DNA of 64,000 nucleotides from Streptomyces sulphureus DSM 40104. GTDB taxonomy: Bacteria > Actinomycetota > Actinomycetes > Streptomycetales > Streptomycetaceae. This document shows positions 55,780 to 64,000 of this stretch, in pieces; position 1 is the first letter of the stretch, and each line of letters opens with the position of its first letter. A program made the translations under genes and the position numbers. The notes under the pieces are model-generated. The model made no database searches, was not told the DNA's origin, and saw nothing but the letters and a program-made list of their open reading frames with translations. The stretch spans positions 1-64,000 of the forward strand of contig NZ_KB905817.1 in NCBI RefSeq assembly GCF_000381025.1, given 5' to 3'.

Positions 55780-55813
55780 GTGGGCCGTCCCGGTGCACAC
55801 CGGGGCGGCCCAC
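55780..55813. terminator. Terminator between sigma factor gene and hutI
   Basis: 15-bp stem GTGGGCCGTCCCGGT / ACCGGGGCGGCCCAC (one T-G wobble) with a GCAC loop, between convergent genes. Confidence 0.75.
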
Positions 55814-55853
55814 TGCGTTGCGCCCGACTGCCCCGCGCCGCGCGGGAGTTGGT

Positions 55854-57044
55854 TCAGACCCTCCGCACTCCGCCCTCCCAGACCGCCGCCACCAGCGGGA
55901 CGCCCGGACGGTAGGCGAGGTGGACGTGCGAGGGCGCGTCGAGGAGGACGGCGTCGGCGCGGGCGCCGGGGCGCAGGGTGCCCACGTCGGTGCGGCGGAG
56001 GGCGCGGGCGCCGCCCGCGGTGGCGGACCAGAGCGCCTCGTCGGGCGTCATGTGCATCTCTCGGACGGCGAGCGCGAGGCAGAACGGCATCGAAGAGGTG
56101 TAGGAAGAGCCGGGGTTGCAGTCGGTGGAGAGGGCCACCGTCGCACCCGCGTCGAGCAGGGCGCGCGCGTCGGGGTAGCGGGAGCGGGTGGAGAACTCGC
56201 AGCCGGGCAGGAGCGTGGCGACCGTGTCCCCCTCGGCGAGCGCCTCGATGTCGGCGGGCGCGAGGTGGGTGCAGTGGTCGGCAGAGGCGGCGTCGAGCTC
56301 CACGGCGAGCCGCACGCCCGGGCCCGTGCCGAGTTGGTTGGCGTGGACGCGTGCGCCCAGGCCGCGCGCCTGCCCCGCGGTGAGGACCGCCCGCGCCTGG
56401 TCGCCGTCGAACGCTCCCTCCTCGCAGAAGACGTCGACCCAACGCGCGTACGGGGCGCAGGAGTCGAGCATCTCGCCGGTGACGAGCGCGACGTAGCCGG
56501 CCGGGTCGTCCGCGAACTTGGCGGGGACGACGTGCGCGCCGAGGTAGGTGGTCTCGTCCGTGTGGCGCGCCGCGACGCGCAGCGCGCGGGACTCGTCCCT
56601 GGGTGTGAGCCCGTAGCCCGACTTGGTCTCCACGGTGGTGGTGCCCTGCCGCAGCATTTCGCCGAGGTGGGCGGTGAGGGTCGCCGCGAGGCTCTCGTCG
56701 TCGGCCTCGCGGGTGGCGGCGACGGTGGTGCGGATGCCGCCCGCCGAGTAACTCACGCCGGACATGCGGGCGTTGAACTCGGCCGTGCGGTCGCCCGCGT
56801 AGAGCAGATGGGAGTGCGAGTCGACGAAGCCGGGGACGACGGCGCGGCCGTCGGCGCGGAACTCCTCGTCCGCGGGGGGTGCCTGCGCGTCGGGGCCGAC
56901 CCAGGCGACCTCGCCGTCCTGGAGGACGAGCGCCGCGTCGTGGACGAGCCCGAGCGGGCCCTCGCCCAGCTCGGGCGCGTTGGTGGCCAGGGTGCCGATG
57001 CCGGTGACGACGGTCGACGGCGTACGGGGTTCTGCTGCGGTCAT
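55854..57044 (-). CDS. hutI: Imidazolonepropionase
   Basis: 396 aa. Opens the ring of imidazolone-5-propionate to give N-formimidoyl-L-glutamate, the third step of histidine degradation. Amidohydrolase superfamily: [22 protein letters not shown] near 68-89 gives the HxH metal site. [13 protein letters not shown] near 135 and [10 protein letters not shown] near 220 give further ligands, and [17 protein letters not shown] near 300 supplies the Asp. Last gene of the hutU-M20-deiminase-hutI operon, 37 bp after the deiminase gene. ATG at 57044 with GGAG upstream. Confidence 0.96.
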   Translation of the reverse strand: MTAAEPRTPSTVVTGIGTLATNAPELGEGPLGLVHDAALVLQDGEVAWVGPDAQAPPADEEFRADGRAVVPGFVDSHSHLLYAGDRTAEFNARMSGVSYSAGGIRTTVAATREADDESLAATLTAHLGEMLRQGTTTVETKSGYGLTPRDESRALRVAARHTDETTYLGAHVVPAKFADDPAGYVALVTGEMLDSCAPYARWVDVFCEEGAFDGDQARAVLTAGQARGLGARVHANQLGTGPGVRLAVELDAASADHCTHLAPADIEALAEGDTVATLLPGCEFSTRSRYPDARALLDAGATVALSTDCNPGSSYTSSMPFCLALAVREMHMTPDEALWSATAGGARALRRTDVGTLRPGARADAVLLDAPSHVHLAYRPGVPLVAAVWEGGVRRV

Positions 57045-57081
57045 CTGGCGGCTCCGGGTCGAACGTCGGTCGGGCGGCGGG

Positions 57082-58437
57082 TCACGGCGTCACGGCCCCG
57101 ACCGCGGCAGCGAGCGCGCCACCCACGTCGCCCACCCGCAGGTGGACACCGTCCCGCACGATGTGCCTTCCGGCCACCACCGTATGGCGGACGTCGGCCG
57201 CGGTGGCGGCGAACACGGCGGTCTCGGCGGCGGTTTCGGCGGGCGGTCCCGCGGTGCGCACGGTGTCGAGCGCGACGGTGGTGAAGTCGGCGAGGCGGCC
57301 CGGTTCGAGTGCGCCGGCGTCGGGCCAGCCGAGTGCCGCGTGTCCGGCGGCCGTTGCCGCGTCGAGGAGTTCGGCGGCGGTGAAGTGGCCGCGTACGCCC
57401 GTCGCAAGGCGCTGGTCGAGTTCAAGGGAGCGGGCCTCGGCGAGCAGGTCGACGCGGGCGTGGCTGTCGGTTCCGAGCGACAACCGCACGTTCTCGGCGG
57501 CCAGTTGGGGCGCGGGACCGATGCCGTCCGCGAGGTCGCGTTCCGTGGTGGGGCAGAAGCAGGCGCCCGTGCGGGTGCCGCCGAGGAGGCCGATGTCCTC
57601 GGGCGTCAGGTGCGTCGCGTGCACGGCCGTGGTCAGTGGGCCCAGGACGCCGTGGTCGCCGAGGAGCCGTGCGGGTGTGCGGCCGTACGCCTCGGCGCAG
57701 GCGGCGTTCTCGGCCGGCTGCTCGGACAGGTGCACGTGGAGCGGGGCCGAGGAGCGGTGCGCCCACTCGGCGACCGTCGCCAACTCCCGTGCGGGCACGG
57801 CCCGCACGGAGTGCACGGCGGCGCCGCAGCGGACCGTGGCGGAGGTCGCGAGAGCCCCGGCCATCGCCTCGGCGCGCTCGGCCCACGCGGCGGCCGAACC
57901 GTCGGAGAACCGGAGTTGGACGCCCTCGGGCGGGATGCCCGCGCCGTCGGGCGACGGGCCCGACGAGAGGTAGGCCGTGTCGAGCAGCGTGAGCCGGACC
58001 CCGGCCTCCGCCGCCGCCTCGACGAGCGCGGCGCCCATGGCGTTCGGGTCCGAGTAGCGGCGCCCCTCGGGAGCGTGGTGGAGATAGTGGAACTCGCCGA
58101 CGCAGGTGACGCCAGCGAGGGCCATCTCGGCGTAGGCGGCGCGGGCGAGCGCCAGGTAGGTGTCGGGGTCGAGCGCCGCCGCGACCTCGTACATCGTCTC
58201 GCGCCACGTCCAGAAGGTGCCGCGGTCGCGCTGGACGGTGCCGCGCAAAGCCCGGTGGAAGGCGTGCGAGTGGGCGTCGGCGAATCCGGGGAGGGTGAGC
58301 CCGCCGAGGACCTCGGCGCCCCGCGGCGGCGAGGGGGCACGGGCCACGGAGGTGAGGACGCCGCCCTCGCACTCCAGCAGGACGCCCGTGGCGACTGCCC
58401 CGCCGATCCAGGCGTGTTGGCACCAGTACCTCAGCAC
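57082..58437 (-). CDS. hutF: Formimidoylglutamate deiminase
   Basis: 451 aa from the GTG at 58437 ([13 protein letters not shown]). Hydrolyses the formimino group of N-formimidoylglutamate to N-formylglutamate plus ammonia. Amidohydrolase with [18 protein letters not shown] near 49-66 (HSH metal site plus the family-specific FHR). [13 protein letters not shown] segment lies near 115-126, [15 protein letters not shown] near 240 and [14 protein letters not shown] near 330. The neighbouring hutI makes this far more likely than a guanine deaminase. Its start overlaps the preceding M20 gene by 7 bp. Confidence 0.92.
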   Translation of the reverse strand: MLRYWCQHAWIGGAVATGVLLECEGGVLTSVARAPSPPRGAEVLGGLTLPGFADAHSHAFHRALRGTVQRDRGTFWTWRETMYEVAAALDPDTYLALARAAYAEMALAGVTCVGEFHYLHHAPEGRRYSDPNAMGAALVEAAAEAGVRLTLLDTAYLSSGPSPDGAGIPPEGVQLRFSDGSAAAWAERAEAMAGALATSATVRCGAAVHSVRAVPARELATVAEWAHRSSAPLHVHLSEQPAENAACAEAYGRTPARLLGDHGVLGPLTTAVHATHLTPEDIGLLGGTRTGACFCPTTERDLADGIGPAPQLAAENVRLSLGTDSHARVDLLAEARSLELDQRLATGVRGHFTAAELLDAATAAGHAALGWPDAGALEPGRLADFTTVALDTVRTAGPPAETAAETAVFAATAADVRHTVVAGRHIVRDGVHLRVGDVGGALAAAVGAVTP

Positions 58438-59680
58438 GCCAGCTCCTCCAGGACGTCGGCGAGTGCGGTGACGCCGGCGAGGCAGTCCTCCTCCGTGGCG
58501 TACTCCGCCGGCGCGTGGGAGACGCCGGTGGGGTTGCGCACATAGAGCATCGCGGTGGGGACGGACCCGGCGAGGATGCCGGCGTCGTGGCCGGCCCCGG
58601 TGGGGAGGACGGGGACGGGGCCCGCGCGGTCGGCGAGGCGCCGGGCGAGGCGGTCGCGGAGCGCGTCGGCGAAGACCACGCGCGAGGTGAACGACTCGCG
58701 GACCACGGCGACTTGGACACCGTCCCGGCCGCCCCGCTCCACCGCGGCACGCTCGATACCGGCGACGACGCGGTCGAGGGTCTCCTCGTCCGCAGCGCGC
58801 GAGTCGAGCCAGCCGCTGACGCGGGACGCGATCGCGTTGACGGCCCCCGGCTCGACGTCGACTCTGCCGAAGGTGGCGAGGGCTTCGGCGAGGCGCGCCT
58901 CCTCGCGGGCGGCGAGGACGGTTCCCGCGTAGGTGAGCATGGGGTCGCGGCGGTCGGCGAGACGCGTCGTGCCCGCGTGGTTGCCCTCTCCCGAGAAGTC
59001 GAACCGCCACCGGCCGTGCGGCCAGATCGCGGAGGCGACGCCGACGGGGTGCGCGGTGTCGGCGAGGGCCCTGCCCTGCTCGACGTGGAGCTCGACGAAC
59101 GCGCTGAGCGCCGCGAGGCGTTCGGGGTCGGGCCCCACGAACTCAGGGTCGTGGCCCGCGCGTTCCATCGCGTGCAGGAGCCCGGTGCCCTTCGCGTCGC
59201 GGAGTTCGGCGGCCTGTGCCCGGTCGAGCAGCCCTGTGGCGAGGCGGGAGCCGACGCAGGAGAGGCCGAAGCGGGCGCCCTCCTCGTCGGTGAAGTTGAC
59301 GACGACCAGCGGGTGTTGAGGCCGTGCGCCGCGCCGGTGGAGCTCGTCGAGGGCGGCGAAGGCCGAGACGACGCCGAGGGGGCCGTCGAAGGCGCCGCCG
59401 TCGGGAACGGAGTCGAGGTGGGAGCCGGTGGCGACGGCGCCGCCCGCGCTGCGGTCCCCCAGCCACGCCCACTGGTTGCCGTTGCCGTCGATCTCGTGGT
59501 GCAGCCCCCTCGCCACGGCCTGGGCGCGGAACCAGGCGCGGCAGTCGGCGTCCTGGGGCGTCCAGGCGAAGCGCCGGTAGCCGCTCGTCTCCCGGCAGCG
59601 GCCGAGCGGCTCCAACTCCCGCCACATGGCGTTGAATCCGGGGCCCTCCGCGTATCCGGCCCCGGCGAAGGTGGGGTCGC

Positions 59681-59684
<4 letters not shown>
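58431..59684 (-). CDS. M20-family amidohydrolase (allantoate amidohydrolase-like), probable N-formylglutamate hydrolase
   Basis: 417 aa. Zn-dependent M20 hydantoinase/carbamoylase fold. The metal site shows [21 protein letters not shown] near 84-104, [10 protein letters not shown] near 127 (catalytic Glu pair) and [12 protein letters not shown] near 192. The dimerisation insert follows, and [11 protein letters not shown] lies near 360. Homologues are often annotated as allantoate amidohydrolase or N-carbamoylase. Position between hutU and the deiminase gene, with no other hutG-type gene present, suggests it completes the pathway by hydrolysing N-formylglutamate to glutamate and formate. That substrate is inference. 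It overlaps hutU by 4 bp (ATGA). Confidence 0.88.
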
Positions 59685-61360
<1,676 letters not shown>

Positions 61361-61391
61361 GGCGCCCTGCCTCTCTGAGAACGACGAGGGG

Positions 61392-61428
61392 TATTCAGTA
61401 ACTGTATGGGCTGAATAGGTTCAGTCAA
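61392..61428 (-). promoter_or_regulatory. hut operon promoter with overlapping inverted-repeat operator
   Basis: On the minus strand TTGACT (61423-61428), 16-bp spacer, TACAGT (61401-61406) forms a good principal-sigma promoter, giving a leader of about 33 nt to hutU. An inverted repeat CTGAATA/TATTCAG (61392-61398 and 61411-61417, 12-bp spacer) straddles the -10, where a bound repressor would block RNA polymerase. Histidine- or urocanate-responsive control is the natural inference. The regulator is not in the window. Confidence 0.65.
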
Positions 61429-62243
61429 CAGCCCCCGCGGCGCGGCACTCGGGCGGTGTCGGCCCGCTCGATCCCGGGTGCCGGAGCCGTAGCAACGCCG
61501 GTGCTGTACACGGGATTTGGCCGCTCACTTCGGTGGAAAGCGGCCGCCTTCCGCAGGTCAAACCCTCGGTGATGTCCCCGATACCGGACTGATACGTGCC
61601 CCTGCCAACGTTGCGGCGTTCGCGGGCGCGAGGGTGCCGTCTGGAGAGAAGGCAGGCGGTGAGCTCCCCTTCCGCCCCGAGCGACCGCTCGCCCCGCCCC
61701 GTCCGCCAGGGACCGGTGCGTGCGGTGTGTCGGGCCCGCCGTTGAGCGGCGGTCGGGCCCCGCAGCCGCGGCGGCCCACGCCCCCCGCCCCATAGGGCCG
61801 CCGCGGCATACCAAGGGTGATGGAGCGCGTCCGTACGACTCTCGGGGCAAAGAGCGCCGGAGGACGGTTCCGGCCGGAGACGGTCCTCAAGCGCCGCGTC
61901 CCACCCTCGGTTGCGGACAACTGCGCGTATGCGGCAGAAGCGGGCAACACCGATTCTTGAACGCTGTCCGCAAGTCGGTACTCGTGACGGGTGTTGGCGA
62001 TCCGACAGGAGCCGAAGTGGTCGCTCGTGTTGCAGAGGAGCCGATCGGCTCCGGCTGGTGCGTCGAACGTGTCGGTCCGGCTCGGCTCGACTGCGCCGAG
62101 CCGGCACCCGAGGCGCCAACGCTCAGTCCCCGGCTGCGCCAGAGAAATGATCAGCCGCGGTCACGCGGGACCGGACCCGCAAACCGCTCGGCGCCGGACG
62201 GCGCATGCTGGACGCCTCAACGCCCGTGCCCCCCAACGGCGGT
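61429..62243. other. Long intergenic region upstream of the hut operon
   Basis: About 815 bp. Several ORFs of 90-230 codons cross it on both strands, but none has a ribosome binding site, a recognisable family or consistent codon bias. It contains a strong hairpin with perfect 13-bp arms (61765-61777 and 61795-61807, starting GCCGCGGCGG) around a 17-nt loop. It may hold a decayed gene or a small RNA. Confidence 0.45.
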
Positions 62244-63053
62244 TCACCGCTTCCGCGCCACCGCCCCGTACAGCGACACCTCCGCGTCGCTCAGTTCCAC
62301 GGCCTCCTCTGGACGCCATTGGTGGGCGAGCACGAGTCCCGGGTCGAGGACCTCCAGCCCGTCGAGGAAGCGCGCGATCTCCGCGTGCGAACGGGTGCGG
62401 GCCGAGGTGCCGCTCCTGCGGTAGACCTCCTCGCTGCGGCGCGACTCCTCGGGGAGGAAGTCGGAGGTGCCGTGGCTGAGCACCAGGTGGCTGCCGGAGG
62501 GGAGCCGGTCGAGGAGGCCGCCGAGGAGCCCTGCGGGGTCGGCGTCGTCGGGGACGAAGTGCAGGATGGCGACGAGGGAGAGGGCCACGGGCTGCTTGAG
62601 GTCGAGGACCTCGTGGACGCGGGGGTCGTCGAGGACGGCGTCCGTCAGCACGTCGGCCTCTATGTACGCGGTGCGCCCCGCGGGGTCGCCGTTGAGCAGG
62701 ACGTCGGCGTACTCCAGCACCATCGGGTCGTTGTCGACGTAGACGACGCGGCAGGCCGGGTCGACCTCCTGCACCACCTGGTGCAGGTTCGGCTCCGTCG
62801 GGATGCCCGTGCCGATGTCGAGGAACTGGCGCAGCCCCGCGTCGCGCGCGAGGGTGCGTACGGCGCGGTGCATGAAGGCGCGGTTCTGGCGGGCCACGGT
62901 CCGCATGAAGGGGAAGGAGGCGAGCACCTGTTCCGCCGCTTCCCGGTCGGCGGCGAACCAGTCCTTGCCGCCCAGGTAGTAGTCGTACATCCGGGCCGAG
63001 TGCGGACGGCTGGTGTCGATCCCGTCGGCGGGGCGGGGAGCGGGGGGTGCCAA
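62244..63053 (-). CDS. SAM-dependent methyltransferase, PF04672 type
   Basis: 269 aa from the TTG at 63053, with GAGGAGG upstream. It matches the actinobacterial S-adenosyl methyltransferase family (Methyltransf_19): GIDTSRPHSARMYDYYLGGKD at the N-terminus, FLDIGTGIPTEPNLHQVVQ as the SAM-binding motif near 83-101, and VVYVDNDPMVLEYA as the acidic loop. VALSLVAILHFVPDDADP lies near 165. The substrate is unknown. These genes are very frequent in Streptomyces next to XRE/DUF5753 regulators, as here, where the upstream regulator gene is broken. Confidence 0.92.
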   Translation of the reverse strand: MAPPAPRPADGIDTSRPHSARMYDYYLGGKDWFAADREAAEQVLASFPFMRTVARQNRAFMHRAVRTLARDAGLRQFLDIGTGIPTEPNLHQVVQEVDPACRVVYVDNDPMVLEYADVLLNGDPAGRTAYIEADVLTDAVLDDPRVHEVLDLKQPVALSLVAILHFVPDDADPAGLLGGLLDRLPSGSHLVLSHGTSDFLPEESRRSEEVYRRSGTSARTRSHAEIARFLDGLEVLDPGLVLAHQWRPEEAVELSDAEVSLYGAVARKR

Positions 63054-63198
63054 GTTTCTCCTCCTCGTACGTACGGGTGTCGGGCGCAGGCGCCTCAGGG
63101 CGTGCGCGCCGCCCCGGCGTAGACGGCGACCTCGAAGTCGGAGCGTTCCGACGGGACTTCGGGGGCACGGCCCTCCGGTCGTCGTGGCCGGGTGCGGG

Positions 63199-64000
63199 TC
63201 AAGCCTCGTATTCCTTGCGTAGCTGGTGGAGGTAGGAGTGGAGGTCCGGGATCTGGCGGTGGGCGAGGCGCGAGATGCGCATGTGCGCCTCGAGGTGCGT
63301 GGTGACGTCGCCGTGCTGGTCGAGGTAGGCGGCCCCGGTGAGGCCCTCGGTGTAGACGATGTCCTGGAGCTCGGGGGCCTCGAAGCGGAAGTAGGTGAAG
63401 TGGCCGCCCGCGCCCGGGTGCGGCCCGGCGGAGAACGGGAGGACACGGAGCGTGAGGTCGGGGCGGTCGAGGGAGTCCAGCAGGTGGTCGATCTGGCCGC
63501 GCATCACCTCGGGCCCGCCGACGAGACGGCGCAGGGACGCCTCCTCCAGCACCACCCAGATCGACGGCGCCTCCTCCTTCTCCATTATCGCCTGGCGCCG
63601 CAACCGCACCTCGACGCGCTCCTCCAGCTCGTCGTCGCTGTCCCCGGGGAAGCCGGCGCGCATGACGGCGCGGGCGTACTCGCGGGTCTGCAACAGCCCG
63701 GTGACGTAGTGGGGTTCGTAGAGGCGGATGAGCGCCGCGCCCGTCTCCAGGCTGACGTACGCGGCCCGTCTCCAGGCTGACGTACGCGCCGAACCAGGAG
63801 GGCAGCGCGTGGCGGAAGGGATGCCACCAGCCGGGCTTGCGGGCCGTCTCGGCGAGCGAGAGGAACTCCTCGACCTCCGGCTGCGGGACTTCGTAGAGCC
63901 GCAGCAACTCCCTTACGTAGAGCGCCTTGAGGCCGACCTGCGCGTTCTCGATCCGCCGCACGGTCAGCTCGGAGGTGCCGAGCGCCCTCGCGGCCTGCTT
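63199..64000 (-). pseudogene. XRE-family/DUF5753 regulator, frameshifted, 5' end outside the window
   Basis: The first visible codons (from 64000) encode an HTH end, KQAARALGTSELTVRRIENA, then LKALYVRELLRLYEV and KPGWWHPFRHALPSWFGAYVSLETG in one frame. The continuation, LIRLYEPHYVTGLLQTREYA and the rest of DUF5753 to KEYEA at 63199, lies in another frame. The break is exactly at a 25-bp tandem duplication (63739-63788). Removing one copy rejoins SWFGAYVSLETG to AALIRLYEPHYV in a single frame. As written the product would be truncated, losing most of the sensor domain. A sequencing error cannot be excluded. Confidence 0.82.
63739..63788. repeat. Perfect 25-bp tandem duplication inside the XRE gene
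   Basis: Two identical adjacent 25-bp units, 63739-63763 and 63764-63788, each starting GCCCGTCTCC and ending TACGCG. 25 is not a multiple of three, so the second copy shifts the reading frame of the regulator gene by one base. Confidence 0.95.

Noticed and set aside
63054..63198. DUF397 gene expected after an XRE/DUF5753 gene
   Set aside because: No frame shows the Trp-Lys-Ser-Ser-Tyr opening or other DUF397 features; only short incidental coding potential is present.

Overview
This is a high-GC actinobacterial chromosome segment, almost certainly Streptomyces. The coding DNA has strong third-position GC, GTG and TTG starts are common, a whiB-type regulator is present, and coenzyme F420 genes sit beside GDP-mannose and LCP (LytR-CpsA-Psr) genes. 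From memory, the gene order follows the Streptomyces coelicolor region around SCO3022-SCO3073. That is recollection, not a search result.

Layout. 1-518: 5' end of a 16S rRNA gene (minus) with its leader and promoters. 519-9707: a hypothetical gene, ahcY, a cation efflux gene, then the mannose-phosphate genes manA, a SIS-domain protein, a Trm112-like protein and manB, followed by a DUF3499 protein and a zincin-like protein. 9736-15416: a secreted DUF5719 protein translationally coupled to a 1192-aa glycosyltransferase/membrane protein, then whiB. 16262-19090: a cysteine-dioxygenase-like gene and the F420 pair cofD-fbiB. 19091-23468: an AlkA-like glycosylase, a mannose-1-phosphate guanylyltransferase, a secreted PGRP amidase and a short TIGR03089 protein. 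23605-36784: five LCP wall-polymer ligase paralogues, a family 2 glycosyltransferase, and an inserted RraA/MHS transporter/GntR cassette with a perfect 22-bp palindromic operator. 36843-40042: VOC protein, UDP-glucose dehydrogenase-type enzyme, acyl-CoA dehydrogenase.

40182-42677 is an islet of visibly lower GC. It holds tightly overlapping small genes, a DUF6879 protein and an XRE/DUF5753 regulator, with the same 28-bp motif present twice. 42906-53164 returns to housekeeping genes: asnB, a dipeptidase, purE-purK, GtrA, a two-component system and a POT peptide transporter. 53270-55759 is a SigB-type partner-switching module (ATPase anti-sigma factor, STAS antagonist, sigma factor) with two candidate SigB-type promoters. 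55854-61360 is a histidine-utilisation operon (hutU, an M20 amidohydrolase, formimidoylglutamate deiminase, hutI) with a readable promoter and operator. The window ends with a PF04672-type methyltransferase and an XRE/DUF5753 gene broken by a 25-bp tandem duplication.

How the genes work together. ManA, ManB and the guanylyltransferase can supply GDP-mannose, and the UDP-glucose dehydrogenase can supply a UDP-uronic acid. Glycosyltransferases can build glycopolymers from these, and the LCP proteins would attach them to peptidoglycan. This is the dominant theme of the first 40 kb. I found no CRISPR array, phage, transposase or tRNA.
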